From Lachnospiraceae bacterium (GTDB taxonomy: Bacteria; Bacillota; Clostridia; Lachnospirales; Lachnospiraceae), in assembly GCA_017460885.1 (NCBI GenBank), contig JAFUAB010000034.1, positions 211,754-275,753 on the forward strand: a stretch of DNA of 64,000 nucleotides. The letters are read 5' to 3'. The notes below the pieces were generated by a model, which was not told the origin of the DNA, did no database searches, and saw only the letters and a program-made list of their open reading frames with translations. Position 1 is the stretch's first letter; each line of letters starts with the position of its first letter. The translations under genes were made by a program, and so were the position numbers. This document shows positions 52,710-62,153 of the stretch, piece by piece.

Positions 52710-53936
52710 TCATTCTACTGTTACTCTCTTGAAACTCTTTTTACCCTTTTTAACTATAAAGTCTCCGGACACTATCTGATCCCTGGAATATGATGTTGAA
52801 ATATCGGTCACCTTCTCGTCATTGACGGATACTCCGCCCTGATCTACGGCTCTTCTGGCCTCGCTTCTGGAGGTAACCAGCCCTGCACCGACCAGGATTC
52901 CCAGAATATCGATTTTATCCTCGGTAAATTTATCAGCCGTAAGTACTGACTGGGGGATGTTTTCCAGACTGGCTCCTCCACCGAAAAGCGCCTGGGCGGC
53001 TTCCTCGGCCTTATCTGCTTCCTCCCTGCCGTGTACAAGCTCTGTAAGCTCGTGCGCAAGGATCTTCTTTGCCTTGTTCAGATCCTCTCCCTGCCATCCT
53101 TCCATATCACGGATCTGCTCCAAAGGGAGGAAAGTCAACATCTTGATGCACTTGATCACATCGGCATCATCCACGTTTCTCCAATATTGATAAAACTCAT
53201 ACGGTGTGGTCTTGTTGGGATCGAGCCACACCGCTCCCTTCTGTGTCTTGCCCATCTTCTTGCCTTCGGAATTAAGCAGAAGCGTGATGGTCATGGCATA
53301 CGCATCCTTGCCGAGCTTTTTGCGAATCAGTTCGGTTCCGCCAAGCATGTTGGACCACTGATCGTCTCCGCCAAACTGCATGTTACAGCCGTATTTCTGA
53401 TACAGCATCAGGAAGTCGTATGACTGCATGATCATATAATTAAACTCAAGGAAGCTTAAACCTTTCTCCATACGCTGCTTGTAGCACTCGGCTCTCAGCA
53501 TATTGTTGACTGAGAAGCAGACTCCGATATCTCTGATAAAATCGATATAATTGAGATCCCTGAGCCAGTCTGCATTGTTGATCATCATGGCCTTGCCGTC
53601 ACCGAACTCGATAAATCTGCTCATCTGCTTCTTGAAGCATTCGCAGTTGTAATCGATGGTCTCGGTGGTCATCATGGTACGCAGATCACTTCTGCCGGAG
53701 GGATCTCCGATCATTCCGGTGCCGCCGCCCACAAGCGCTATCGGACGGTTGCCGGCCATCTGAAGTCTCTTCATCAGACAGAGCGCCATGAAATGGCCTA
53801 CATGAAGTGAATCGGCCGTAGGGTCAAAACCGATATAAAATGTTGCCTTACCGGTATTGACAAGTTCCCTGATCTCCTTCTCATCGGTCAGCTGTGCGAG
53901 CAGCCCCCGTTCCTGTAATTCCTCAAAAATTTCCAT
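52710..53936 (-). CDS. tyrS: Tyrosyl-tRNA synthetase
   Basis: The 408-residue class I synthetase charges tRNA-Tyr. Signature 1 is DSLHVGHFMALCLMKRLQ (about 38-55, HVGH as HIGH), then GGDDQWSNMLGGTEL (about 190-204), KKMGKTQKGAVWLDP (about 230-244, KMSKS variant KMGKT) and a C-terminal S4 RNA-binding domain (about 345-408, SRSEARRAVDQGGVSVND). AGGAGTGTAATATT precedes the ATG. The 118-bp upstream gap shows a promoter but no T-box (no GGUGG-type antiterminator sequence), although T-boxes are common for tyrS in Firmicutes. Confidence 0.97.
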   Translation of the reverse strand: MEIFEELQERGLLAQLTDEKEIRELVNTGKATFYIGFDPTADSLHVGHFMALCLMKRLQMAGNRPIALVGGGTGMIGDPSGRSDLRTMMTTETIDYNCECFKKQMSRFIEFGDGKAMMINNADWLRDLNYIDFIRDIGVCFSVNNMLRAECYKQRMEKGLSFLEFNYMIMQSYDFLMLYQKYGCNMQFGGDDQWSNMLGGTELIRKKLGKDAYAMTITLLLNSEGKKMGKTQKGAVWLDPNKTTPYEFYQYWRNVDDADVIKCIKMLTFLPLEQIRDMEGWQGEDLNKAKKILAHELTELVHGREEADKAEEAAQALFGGGASLENIPQSVLTADKFTEDKIDILGILVGAGLVTSRSEARRAVDQGGVSVNDEKVTDISTSYSRDQIVSGDFIVKKGKKSFKRVTVE

Positions 53937-54015
53937 AATATTACACTCCTCATTTGATATATTCTTCAGGATACATGATCCTATATTCCTTCATGATCAA
54001 AAACCCACGATTTTA

Positions 54016-54044
54016 ACTGTATTATTTTCGATTATTTTTGTCAA
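54016..54044 (-). promoter_or_regulatory. Promoter of tyrS
   Basis: Minus-strand TTGACA (54044-54039), a 17-bp spacer and TACAGT (54021-54016), about 80 bp before the ATG. Confidence 0.6.
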
Positions 54045-54054
54045 TAACCTGAGT

Positions 54055-55398
54055 TCAACGCCGTCGTCTGCCATGACTGTTATCTCTGATCATACGGTAG
54101 ATCACATTGGTCAGGATGATAAGTACGACCAGTATACATAGGCAGAAAACTGCCACTATTATCATATATCTGAGATCAGGTCCGCTCCCGTCCACCGACC
54201 TGACTCTCTTCCCGGGATCCGTATCCGTCCTGTCGATCTCGGTATATTCGACTTCATCGGTAGCTTCCCGTTCTTCCTCTTCTACGATATATTTGGATAC
54301 ATAATACGGTTCGGATTCCGTATAGAGGTTAAACAGATTGTATACCCTGAACACCACATACATATCACGTTCGGTTGAAAGCGGTACAGATACGTGAGCG
54401 GTCGATCCTCCGGGTGTTTTGTCGATCTCTATACCATTTTCATTCTCCCATCTGAATCTGTCGGACCAATGTATGCCTCCGTCTGTCGAATAGCTGTAAT
54501 ACAGCATCCTTGAATCCGGATCCTCGGCATATATATCCGTTTTTATCCTGTATGTACCTCCATCCTCATACACATCTCCGAATTCGACGGCCACCGCAGC
54601 CGGTGAAGTATCGTCAGGGCTGACGACAGAATCCGGGATCGGAGTATGCTCATATGAATATCCCGAATAATCCACCCCGAGCCCGTCACTTTTAAGCCCG
54701 TAATAAAGTGCCACCGCCGTAGCATCCAGTTTACCATATTCGATCAGCTTGTCATAATGATCATAATAAGGCTGATCTTCGGCATGATCCAGATGACAGT
54801 GCTCTATGATAACTCCGGGGATACCCTCCAGATCTCCAACACGCAGCACTCCGTAATAATTTGTTCCCCTGCCGTTAAGTCTGGTCTTGATGCCTCTGTC
54901 GTAGAGTCCGGTATCGGTAAGCAGCTGCATCTCGATCCTCGAAAAATCCATCGCTCTGGCATAATTTTCACCAAAGGCGGATATCCAGCATTCAGCACCA
55001 TACATATCATGATCGACTGACATATTGAAATGCAGGCAGAAGAAAAAATCGGCTCCGACATCCGTCGCATATTTCACGCGGTCTTCAAGAGACATATCCA
55101 CATCTGATGTCCTGGTCATAAATACTTCTATGCCGGAGTACTTCTCAAGCTCGTCCCTCATAGCCTCCGCAACGATCATTGTCATGTCCTTTTCGACATA
55201 ATCATCCCAGAGTGCTCCTTCATTTTCACCTCCGTGCCCCGGGTCTATACAGATCTTAATGACATCACCATCAGCATCATTTTCGGCAGCGCATACGTTC
55301 AATAGCCCTCTGTCAGCAATTCCGGTGATCAGGCACAACAGAAATATCGAAAGAAGTACTATGTAATTAACGGTCTTTAGTAGCAAATTACGTTTCAT
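54055..55398 (-). CDS. N-acetylmuramoyl-L-alanine amidase (Amidase_3) with C-terminal membrane anchor
   Basis: The 447-residue protein has an N-terminal signal or anchor helix (about 8-32). An Amidase_3 domain follows (about 48-235): CIDPGHGGENEGALW carries the zinc histidine and a downstream glutamate, FFFCLHFNMS the second histidine, and GVIIEHCHLDHAED the C-terminal catalytic region. A beta-rich region (about 250-370) may be an Ig-like module (YYSYSTDGGIHWSDRFRW). A C-terminal membrane helix (about 415-437) and a basic tail RRRR end it. Membrane segments at both ends around a peptidoglycan hydrolase domain are unusual. Confidence 0.9.
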   Translation of the reverse strand: MKRNLLLKTVNYIVLLSIFLLCLITGIADRGLLNVCAAENDADGDVIKICIDPGHGGENEGALWDDYVEKDMTMIVAEAMRDELEKYSGIEVFMTRTSDVDMSLEDRVKYATDVGADFFFCLHFNMSVDHDMYGAECWISAFGENYARAMDFSRIEMQLLTDTGLYDRGIKTRLNGRGTNYYGVLRVGDLEGIPGVIIEHCHLDHAEDQPYYDHYDKLIEYGKLDATAVALYYGLKSDGLGVDYSGYSYEHTPIPDSVVSPDDTSPAAVAVEFGDVYEDGGTYRIKTDIYAEDPDSRMLYYSYSTDGGIHWSDRFRWENENGIEIDKTPGGSTAHVSVPLSTERDMYVVFRVYNLFNLYTESEPYYVSKYIVEEEEREATDEVEYTEIDRTDTDPGKRVRSVDGSGPDLRYMIIVAVFCLCILVVLIILTNVIYRMIRDNSHGRRRR

Positions 55399-55409
55399 CT
55401 AACCAAAAA

Positions 55410-55436
55410 ACCGGCTGCCAAAGTCTGGTAGCCGGT
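55410..55436 (-). terminator. Rho-independent terminator of the parE-parC-rsmD-coaD unit
   Basis: Minus-strand arms ACCGGCTACCA (55436-55426) and TGGCAGCCGGT (55420-55410), pairing with one wobble over a 5-nt loop, are followed by TTTTTGG. It lies 22 bp after the coiled-coil gene. Confidence 0.88.
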
Positions 55437-55457
55437 AAAATCCATACTATCGGATGA

Positions 55458-56090
55458 TCAGGTAAGCTCACCCGTCTCATCTGTAACAGGATGCTCTTTA
55501 ACCGCAGTCGGAATATTGACATTCAGATCGGTTACATCCTGCATGATATCCGCATCGGGATGAAGATCGGCTCTGTTTGACGTTACAACATTATGATAAC
55601 TGGCCATAGACTTCATGAACTCCTCATAATAGGCACTGGTGGTATTCATACTGTGGGTAACCAGTTTATCAAGGTGTTCAAGCATATCATCCAGATACTG
55701 CATAGCGGCATCTCTGACCGACTTTGCTTCCATAGCGGCATTATCCAGCAGCTGCTGTGCCTGCTCGGAAGCAAGCGTCACTATCTCGTCTGCCTGCGCA
55801 TAGGCCTGCTGCATGATCTCGTGCTCGTTAACCAGCTGATTTGTGGTTGCGGTAGCATCCTTTATAAGCTTATCGGCTCTCTCACGAGCCTTTGCGAGGA
55901 TCTCCTCGCGCTGTTCGATGATCTTTTTGTACTGTTTGATCTCATCGGGAGTCTTATTTCTGAGCTCCCCGATCAGTTCATCGATCTCTTCCTTATTGAC
56001 AATGATATTGATCTTGCTGAGCGGCTGGTACTTGCAGCCGTCAATATAATCTTCAATTTCTTCAATAAGCTGTTCGATTTTACTACTCAT
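55458..56090 (-). CDS. Coiled-coil protein of unknown function (DivIVA / ATPase subunit H-like)
   Basis: The 210-residue protein begins SSKIEQLIEEIEDYIDGCKY and is almost entirely helical. A long heptad-type region spans about 50-150 (EILAKARERADKLIKDA, EIVTLASEQAQQLL, SVRDAAMQYLDDMLEHLDKL). It resembles DivIVA-like proteins and the so-called vacuolar ATPase subunit H-type proteins of Lachnospiraceae. The ATG at 56090 has TTAAGGAG upstream; an in-frame TTG two codons earlier is less likely. It directly follows coaD and ends at a strong terminator. A structural or cell-division role is inferred. Confidence 0.8.
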   Translation of the reverse strand: MSSKIEQLIEEIEDYIDGCKYQPLSKINIIVNKEEIDELIGELRNKTPDEIKQYKKIIEQREEILAKARERADKLIKDATATTNQLVNEHEIMQQAYAQADEIVTLASEQAQQLLDNAAMEAKSVRDAAMQYLDDMLEHLDKLVTHSMNTTSAYYEEFMKSMASYHNVVTSNRADLHPDADIMQDVTDLNVNIPTAVKEHPVTDETGELT

Positions 56091-56105
56091 GATCAAGTCT
56101 GCTCC

Positions 56106-56591
56106 TTAATCTATACCGTATTTTTCGTAAATCCTGGCTGCGACCGAATCCGGCACACACCTGGAGATATCTCTTCCGTAGCTGGCCATTTCCCTGACTA
56201 CGGAACTGCTCAGATATGCATATTCCAAACTGGTGATGAAGAACATCGTATCAACCTTATCATCGGAGAACTTGCGATTGGTCTGTGCTATCTGCAGTTC
56301 ATATTCGAAATCTGACACAGCCCTGAGACCCCTGATAAGCACGCTGACATCTCTGTCAAGCGCATACTGAAGGGTCAACCCATCGAAAGCCTCAACCTGT
56401 ACATTGTCCAGATCGGAAGTCACATCTTTTATCATATTAACACGTTCATCGATAGAAAACAACGCTGTCTTCGCCGAATTATTGAGTACACCCACATATA
56501 AACGGTCAAAAACAGCGGATGCTCTCTTGATGATATCAAGATGTCCGTATGTTATCGGATCGAAGCTTCCGGGATAGATAGCAGCCTTCAT
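56106..56591 (-). CDS. coaD: Pantetheine-phosphate adenylyltransferase
   Basis: The 161-residue enzyme makes dephospho-CoA from 4'-phosphopantetheine and ATP. Signatures: [19 protein letters not shown] (about 6-24, with the T/HxGH motif GHLD), [20 protein letters not shown] (about 84-103) and [15 protein letters not shown] (about 123-137). The start at 56591 has GAAAGGGAAACT before it; a longer reading from 56630 overlaps rsmD. It is in the common rsmD-coaD pair. Confidence 0.97.
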   Translation of the reverse strand: MKAAIYPGSFDPITYGHLDIIKRASAVFDRLYVGVLNNSAKTALFSIDERVNMIKDVTSDLDNVQVEAFDGLTLQYALDRDVSVLIRGLRAVSDFEYELQIAQTNRKFSDDKVDTMFFITSLEYAYLSSSVVREMASYGRDISRCVPDSVAARIYEKYGID

Positions 56592-56608
56592 AGTTTCCCT
56601 TTCCGAAA

Positions 56609-57160
56609 TCAAAGTGACTTCCTTAACCAAACATGTTTATTCGTCTTATAACACTTCTCTTTAATTATGTCAAATCCGAAATCTGCCGCAAAACCCATAT
56701 TCTTATCCAGCTCGGCCTCTATTATGACCACAGTATCCTCAGTCACATAAGGCATATGTGAAAGCGTATCCAGAATCCCCGGTTCAAGACCGGCCTGATA
56801 GGGAGGATCCGCAAATATCACATCGGCTCTTTCCTCCCGGATCATATTCAGACCGGAACAGGCCTCACGTTTTATTACCGTGGCCTTACCGTCCAGTTTG
56901 GTAAATCTAAGATTCTCCGAGATGCAGTTGATACATGAGGAATCGCTGTCAATGAAATATGCGCATCTCGCCCCCCGGCTCAACGCCTCAATACCGATCC
57001 CGCCGCTCCCGCTGCAGACATCGACAAATACGGAATCCGGCACATAGGTCTGAAGCATATTAAATAAAGTTTCCTTGATCCTGTCCGTAGTAGGCCTCGT
57101 ATCCATGCCTTTGGGAGTTTTGAGAGGCATACTGCGGGCGGTTCCTGCTATTACTCGCAT
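56609..57160 (-). CDS. rsmD: 16S rRNA (guanine966-N2)-methyltransferase
   Basis: The 183-residue SAM-dependent enzyme methylates G966 of 16S rRNA. Signatures are [17 protein letters not shown] (about 2-18), [35 protein letters not shown] (about 45-64) and the catalytic NPPY-type motif, here [11 protein letters not shown] (about 115-125). It lies 11 bp after parC and 17 bp before coaD. Confidence 0.96.
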   Translation of the reverse strand: MRVIAGTARSMPLKTPKGMDTRPTTDRIKETLFNMLQTYVPDSVFVDVCSGSGGIGIEALSRGARCAYFIDSDSSCINCISENLRFTKLDGKATVIKREACSGLNMIREERADVIFADPPYQAGLEPGILDTLSHMPYVTEDTVVIIEAELDKNMGFAADFGFDIIKEKCYKTNKHVWLRKSL

Positions 57161-57171
57161 ATGACTATCCT

Positions 57172-59418
57172 CTATACACGAACCTTGGTTCCCTTGGAAT
57201 CTCTGGTTCCGAGCTTAAGCTTACCAAGCTCCAGATCCTTATCCTTATACTGTATCGTCAGATCCTCTCCGAATCTGGTGTAATATACATTCTCTATACG
57301 GTCCGATGCACCTAACTTCATCCCTCTTACTCCGACCGCGGTTTTCTTTTTCTCGGGGATGGTCGCGGGATCAAATCTTAAGAAAAATCCATCCTTTGTC
57401 TGGAAAATGATATTCTTCATATCCGTAAACTTGATCACACTTACCAGCTCGTCATCATCCATAAGATTGGTGGCCGCTACTGTACGCTTGGATACATCAA
57501 ACTCACCGCCGTCTACTATCTTGCACATGCTCCTGGCCGTTACAAAGATAAGTCTGTACATATTCAGATCCGACTGGGAAGCCGCATATATGATGTATTC
57601 GGATTCGGACTTATAATTGCTGACATTATCCACCGGCACTCCCTTGTCACGGAATTTACCGTAGGGCAGATCCTTGACCTTGATGCTGTGAAGCTGTCCC
57701 GTATTGGTGAATACCACTACCTTGCCGGTGTTTTTACACTTAAAGACGAATCTGTTCTCCTCAAGCGCGGTTTCCTTGTTTCTCTCGTATGTAGCGACAT
57801 CTATAACGCGTGCATATCCGAAACGGTCCATAAGGAAGATCATATCCATCTCCTCGACCTTCTTCTCGACAAAAACGGCTTCCTCGGCATTTGTGATCTC
57901 GGTGCGTCTCTTACGCGCGAATTTCTTTTTATAGTTTTCAAGATCGGCCATCAGAACCGTCATCATCGAGTCGCGGCTCTCCAGGATATCCTCGTACTTA
58001 TAGATATTCGCTACCGTTTCCTCGTGCTCCTTGATAAGGGCGTCCAGTTCCAGTCCGATCAGCTTGTACAGACGCATCTCAAGTATAGCGTTGGCCTGTT
58101 TGTCGGTAAACATCAGCTGTGCAGCCATAGCCCTGGACTCGCGGGACTTGAAATTGATCCCGGTGGTATCGCCCTCTACCAGACATCTTTTGGCCATTGC
58201 CCGGTCCTTGGAGCCTCTGAGTATCTCGATAACCAGATCGATGACATTGCAGGCCTTGATCAGACCCTCCTGTATCTCTCTCTTTTCGGTCTCCTTATTG
58301 AGCAGATTGGTATATTTACGCGTTGCGACCTCGATCTGGAAGTCAACATTTGCCTGAAGGATCGCCTTTAAGCCCATGGTCTCCGGCCTGCCCTTGTCGA
58401 TGGCCAGCATGTTTACTCCGAAGGTATCCTCAAGACGGGTCTTTTTATATAGCAGATTCTTGAGATTCTCCACATCGGCATCCTTCTTTAACTCAAGGAC
58501 TATCCTGATGCCCTCCTTGGAGGACTGATTGGAGATATCCACAATATCCGTAGTTTTTCGTGTCTCGACCAGATCAGCCACATCCGACAGGAACTTCCCG
58601 ATATTCATGCCGATCATCGTATAGGGTATCTCGGTGATGACGAGGTTTACCTTGCCTCCCTTGACCTTTTCTTCCTCAACGCGGCCTCTGATCTTGATCT
58701 TGCCGGCACCGGTCTCATAGATCTCAGCCAGCTCATCCTTATTGATGACGATCCCACCCGTAGGGAAATCGGGACCTTTGATATATCGCATCAGCTGTGC
58801 TGTGGAAAGCTCGGGATTCTCCATATAAGCCTTCAAAGCATCTATCACCTCTCCGAGGTTATGCGGAGGCGTGGATGTAGCCATACCTACGGCGATACCC
58901 TCAGAGCCGTTGATCAGGAAATTGGGAATACGGACCGGAAGTACCGTCGGCTCCTTTTCCGTCTCATCGAAATTGGGCATGAAATCGACGACATCCTTGT
59001 CCAGATCCGCCAGAAAGGCCTCTTCCGTAACAGGCGCAAGTCTGGCCTCGGTATACCTCATGGCAGCGGCTCCGTCTCCTTCGATATTTCCGAAGTTGCC
59101 GTGTCCGTCAACCAGCGGTATCCCCTTTTTGAAGTCCTGGCTCATTACCACAAGGGCTTCATAAATGGAGCTGTCGCCGTGGGGATGATATTTACCCATG
59201 GTATCGCCCACGATACGCGCAGATTTTCTGTAGGGCTTATCGGATCTGATGCCCAGCTCGTACATATCATACAGGGTTCTGCGCTGTACCGGCTTTAAGC
59301 CGTCACGGACATCCGGGAGCGCACGGGCGATGATAACGCTCATCGCGTAATCTATAAAGCTCTTCTCCATTATTTCGGAGAATTCGGTTTTGATTATTCT
59401 GTCATGTGTAGTGTTCAT
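57172..59418 (-). CDS. parC: Type IIA DNA topoisomerase A subunit (ParC/GyrA-like, probably topoisomerase IV)
   Basis: The 748-residue DNA cleavage subunit has the catalytic tyrosine in AAMRYTEARL (about Y120), with the QRRTLYDMYE and KYHPHGDSSIYEAL motifs before it. The C-terminal beta-pinwheel (about 500-740) has no QRRGGKG-type GyrA box, which favours a topoisomerase IV (ParC) role over gyrase. It is shorter than GyrA (usually 800 or more). It follows parE after an 84-bp gap. Assignment between ParC and a second GyrA cannot be settled from this sequence alone. Confidence 0.85.
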   Translation of the reverse strand: MNTTHDRIIKTEFSEIMEKSFIDYAMSVIIARALPDVRDGLKPVQRRTLYDMYELGIRSDKPYRKSARIVGDTMGKYHPHGDSSIYEALVVMSQDFKKGIPLVDGHGNFGNIEGDGAAAMRYTEARLAPVTEEAFLADLDKDVVDFMPNFDETEKEPTVLPVRIPNFLINGSEGIAVGMATSTPPHNLGEVIDALKAYMENPELSTAQLMRYIKGPDFPTGGIVINKDELAEIYETGAGKIKIRGRVEEEKVKGGKVNLVITEIPYTMIGMNIGKFLSDVADLVETRKTTDIVDISNQSSKEGIRIVLELKKDADVENLKNLLYKKTRLEDTFGVNMLAIDKGRPETMGLKAILQANVDFQIEVATRKYTNLLNKETEKREIQEGLIKACNVIDLVIEILRGSKDRAMAKRCLVEGDTTGINFKSRESRAMAAQLMFTDKQANAILEMRLYKLIGLELDALIKEHEETVANIYKYEDILESRDSMMTVLMADLENYKKKFARKRRTEITNAEEAVFVEKKVEEMDMIFLMDRFGYARVIDVATYERNKETALEENRFVFKCKNTGKVVVFTNTGQLHSIKVKDLPYGKFRDKGVPVDNVSNYKSESEYIIYAASQSDLNMYRLIFVTARSMCKIVDGGEFDVSKRTVAATNLMDDDELVSVIKFTDMKNIIFQTKDGFFLRFDPATIPEKKKTAVGVRGMKLGASDRIENVYYTRFGEDLTIQYKDKDLELGKLKLGTRDSKGTKVRV

Positions 59419-59502
59419 TATATATCTCCGGTTTGCGGTGCATCACTTGATCCGGGGTGAAAGTCAGTATCATCCCGGATATCAGAAATAATCCCGCATC
59501 AA

Positions 59503-61422
59503 TTAAATATCAAGGTTTGCATCATTGGCATGATCATAGATAAACTGCTTACGCGGCGCTACGTCATTACCCATCAATATGCCCGTTATCTCAGATGCCA
59601 TACGTGCATCCTCGATCTCTACGAGCTTGAGCAGTCTCCTCTCAGGGTCGAGCGTGGTCTCCCAGAGCTGCTCGGCATCCATCTCGCCGAGACCCTTGTA
59701 CCGCTGCAATGTAAAGCTGCCCTTGTGCGTCTTACGGTATTTATCAAGGGCTGCATCATCGTAGAGATACTCCTCGGAACCCTTGGAGGGTATGGCCTTA
59801 TACAGCGGCGGCATCGCCACATAGACATGCCCTTCGTATATCAGTTCGGGCATGAATCTGTAAAAAAGCGTAAGCAGCAGCGTGGAGATGTGCTCACCGT
59901 CCACGTCCGCATCCGCCATGATGATTATCTTATCATATCTGAGCTTGGTTATGTCGAAGTCATTGCCGTATCCTTCGGAGAAACCACAGCCGAAGGCATT
60001 GATCATGGTCTTGATCTCGGCGTTTCCGAGTACCTTGTCTATGGAAGCCTTCTCTACGTTCAGTATCTTACCTCTGATGGGCAGGATCGCCTGATACATA
60101 CGGTTACGTGCCATCTTGGCGCTGCCGCCGGCGGAATCACCCTCGACTATGAATATCTCACACTTGGACGCATCCTTGGATTCGCAGTTGGCCAGCTTGC
60201 CGTTGGAGTCAAAGCTGAACTTCTGCTTGGTCAGCATGTTGGTCTTGGCCTTTTCCTCGGTCTTGCGGATCTTCGCGGCCTTTTCGGCACATCCGATTAT
60301 GGTCTTGAGCGTCTCCAGGTTACGGTCAAAGAACCGGATGACCTCATCGCCCACGACCTTGGCCACTACCTTCGCGGCATCCTGATTGTCCAGCTTGGTC
60401 TTGGTCTGGCCCTCGAACCTCGGATCGGGATGCTTGATCGACACCACCGCCGTCATGCCGTTTCGCACGTCCGCTCCGGTGAAGTTCACGTCCTTTTCCT
60501 TGAGGTTTCCGAGGGAACGGGCATAGTTGTTGATGACGGTCGTAAATACCTGCTTGAAGCCGGTCAGGTGCGTTCCGCCCTCGGAATTGTATATGTTGTT
60601 GCAGAAGCCCAGGACTTCCTCATGGAACTCATTGACGTACTGAAAGGCGACCTCGACCTCGATGCCCTCGCTTTCTCCCTTCAGGTAAACAGGCTCATGC
60701 AGGGTCTCGCTGGACTTATTGATCTCCTTTACAAATCCGGTGAGTCCGTCCGGCTCATGAAATTCGATCTTTTCGATCTCGTCCTTACGCCTGTCCTCGA
60801 AATATATGGTGAGGTTCGGATTAAGGTAGGCCGTCTCGTGCATGCGGCTCTTGACGTCGTCTTCCTTGAACCGCGTTTTTTCGAATATCGTGTCATCCGG
60901 CAGGAAATTTATCTCGGTGCCGGTCTCCCTGGTCCTGCCTATTTCCGGCAAAAGACCGTTCACCAGCTCGGTGGTCGGAATGCCGCGCTCATAGGTGTCC
61001 CTGTATACGCGGCCGCCGGTCCTGACCGTGACCGTCATGTGATCAGACAGCGCATTTACGACCGAGGAACCCACGCCGTGGAGGCCTCCGCTGGTCTTGT
61101 ATGCATTATTGTCAAACTTGCCGCCGGCATGCAGCGTAGTAAAGACGAGACGCTCCGCGGACATGCCCTTTTCATGCATGTCAACCGGGATTCCCCGTCC
61201 GTTGTCCGAAACCGTGCAGGAACCGTCCGCTTCCAGCGTCACCCATATCTTGTCGCAATGACCTGCCAGGTGCTCGTCCACGGAGTTGTCCACGATCTCA
61301 TATATCAAGTGATTAAGTCCCTTGGTGGATACCGATCCGATATACATGCCGGGACGCATGCGCACCGCCTCAAGTCCCTCCAGGACCGCGATGGACGACG
61401 CGTTGTATGTTTCTTTAGGCAA
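59503..61422 (-). CDS. parE: Type IIA DNA topoisomerase B subunit (ParE/GyrB-like)
   Basis: The 639-residue ATPase subunit has the GHKL ATP-binding motifs EIVDNSVDEHLAGH (about 40-53), VSDNGRGIPVDMHEKG (about 74-89) and SGGLHGVGSSVVNALS (about 111-126). The TOPRIM domain has IFIVEGDSAGGSAK (about 408-421) and IIMADADVDGEHI (about 485-497). It starts with TTG at 61422; GGGAG lies 8 bp upstream, and MPKETYNASS then matches the family N terminus. The gene starts 23 bp after the type III toxin stop. The sequence around MARNRMYQAILPIRGKILNV is divergent from typical GyrB, suggesting a paralog. Confidence 0.88.
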   Translation of the reverse strand: MPKETYNASSIAVLEGLEAVRMRPGMYIGSVSTKGLNHLIYEIVDNSVDEHLAGHCDKIWVTLEADGSCTVSDNGRGIPVDMHEKGMSAERLVFTTLHAGGKFDNNAYKTSGGLHGVGSSVVNALSDHMTVTVRTGGRVYRDTYERGIPTTELVNGLLPEIGRTRETGTEINFLPDDTIFEKTRFKEDDVKSRMHETAYLNPNLTIYFEDRRKDEIEKIEFHEPDGLTGFVKEINKSSETLHEPVYLKGESEGIEVEVAFQYVNEFHEEVLGFCNNIYNSEGGTHLTGFKQVFTTVINNYARSLGNLKEKDVNFTGADVRNGMTAVVSIKHPDPRFEGQTKTKLDNQDAAKVVAKVVGDEVIRFFDRNLETLKTIIGCAEKAAKIRKTEEKAKTNMLTKQKFSFDSNGKLANCESKDASKCEIFIVEGDSAGGSAKMARNRMYQAILPIRGKILNVEKASIDKVLGNAEIKTMINAFGCGFSEGYGNDFDITKLRYDKIIIMADADVDGEHISTLLLTLFYRFMPELIYEGHVYVAMPPLYKAIPSKGSEEYLYDDAALDKYRKTHKGSFTLQRYKGLGEMDAEQLWETTLDPERRLLKLVEIEDARMASEITGILMGNDVAPRKQFIYDHANDANLDI

Positions 61423-61445
61423 TTATTTCACTCCCTTCTTTCAAA

Positions 61446-61928
61446 TCAGGCATCTATTCCCAGAATATCATGGAAATACCGCAATGTTGAATACTTGTAT
61501 CTTCTTAGGTACTCCTGCTCCGAAATATGGTCTTCAAGCATCTTTTGATATGACACGTAATCATCGACGTATTTAAGCACCTCATCAACAATTCTGTCCA
61601 TGTTTCTCATCATTTCAGCGTATTCATCGGAATCTATTATTCCGGGATTAGTATCAATATACTCGGTATTTCTGATTATCACAGACTTTGAGTAATCCAA
61701 AGCAGATTTTCCAATCCGCGATCTTGCCGAATTTCGGAAATGATATGCATATTTGTGCCTCACCTGAGACCGAAAAGGAATGCAGATAAAATAGTCATAA
61801 TGCGACTGAATTATCAAACAGTTATATCTTCGGTTTGGTTTTAATTCAATTTCAGTATAAGGCGGATTAGGATAATCCAAATAAAACTCTGGCGTCAGTT
61901 TTAACACCTGATGATCATAAACATCCAT
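61446..61928 (-). CDS. tenpN: Type III toxin-antitoxin system endoribonuclease toxin (TenpN/ToxN family)
   Basis: The 160-residue protein has the layout of ToxN/AbiQ-superfamily RNases, closest to TenpN: an N-terminal MDVYDHQVLKLTPEFYLDY, a strand ending FICIPFRSQVRHKYA (47-61; the IPxRS-x3-HKY motif), then GKSALDYSKSVII (73-85) and a helical C terminus. It would cleave RNA in A-rich sites and be held inactive by the RNA repeats encoded upstream. The start at 61928 is used: GTGGAGATTTAT gives an RBS, while the ATG at 61979 extends into the terminator/leader. parE follows 23 bp after the stop. Confidence 0.85.
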   Translation of the reverse strand: MDVYDHQVLKLTPEFYLDYPNPPYTEIELKPNRRYNCLIIQSHYDYFICIPFRSQVRHKYAYHFRNSARSRIGKSALDYSKSVIIRNTEYIDTNPGIIDSDEYAEMMRNMDRIVDEVLKYVDDYVSYQKMLEDHISEQEYLRRYKYSTLRYFHDILGIDA

Positions 61929-61953
61929 ATAAATCTCCACGGGAAGTAAATTC

Positions 61954-61972
61954 GGAACCTCGACGCGGTTCC
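61954..61972 (-). other. Short hairpin before the toxin RBS
   Basis: GGAACC (61972-61967) pairs with GGTTCC (61959-61954) across a 7-nt loop. It lies between the antitoxin terminator and the toxin RBS and may affect processing or translation. Confidence 0.35.
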
Positions 61973-61980
61973 CAAGCAAG

Positions 61981-62003
61981 AGAGATTGGCTAAGCCAATC
62001 TCT
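61981..62003 (-). terminator. Attenuating terminator hairpin between antitoxin RNA and toxin
   Basis: AGAGATTGGC and GCCAATCTCT form a perfect 10-bp stem with a 3-nt loop. Only a weak T tract follows (CTTGCTTGG). In type III systems a leaky terminator between repeats and toxin keeps antitoxin in excess; the position fits. Confidence 0.7.
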
Positions 62004-62020
62004 CCAAGAATCATCAGCCC

Positions 62021-62119
62021 GGTCACTTTTTATTTTACCGTCGAGTCAGAACCGTCACTCGACATCATCACTCGGTCACTTTTTATTTTACCGTCGAGTC
62101 AGAACCGTCACTCGACATC
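62021..62119 (-). ncRNA. Type III antitoxin RNA repeats (TenpI-like), two copies
   Basis: Two copies of a 46-bp sequence, 62021-62066 and 62074-62119, are identical; the repeat period is 53 bp. On the minus strand each unit reads GATGTCGAGTGACGGTTCTG, ACTCGACGGT, then the A-rich AAAATAAAAAGTGACC. GTCGAGT pairs with ACTCGAC (7 bp), and the loop CGGT can pair with the downstream ACCG to make a pseudoknot like those of known antitoxin RNAs. A trailing GATGAT/GATTC suggests a partial third unit. The A-rich linker would be the site cut by the toxin. Confidence 0.85.
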
Positions 62120-62129
62120 TTTTAGCTGA

Positions 62130-62146
62130 AGGGAGACTTCGTCTCC
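62130..62146 (-). other. Leader hairpin at the 5' end of the antitoxin transcript
   Basis: GGAGAC and GTCTCC form a perfect 6-bp hairpin with a 3-nt loop, located at or just after the predicted transcription start. It may stabilise the RNA. Confidence 0.45.
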
Positions 62147-62153
62147 TACTTGT

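Noticed and set aside
53937-54054. T-box leader for tyrS
   Set aside because: The gap is short and lacks the T-box sequence and an antiterminator/terminator pair.
59530-61548. 672-codon plus-strand ORF opposite parE
   Set aside because: It is a mirror frame of a strongly conserved topoisomerase gene and resembles no protein.
62021-62119. CRISPR-like short repeats
   Set aside because: Only two repeats with 7-bp spacers; the layout and adjacent RNase fit a type III antitoxin.
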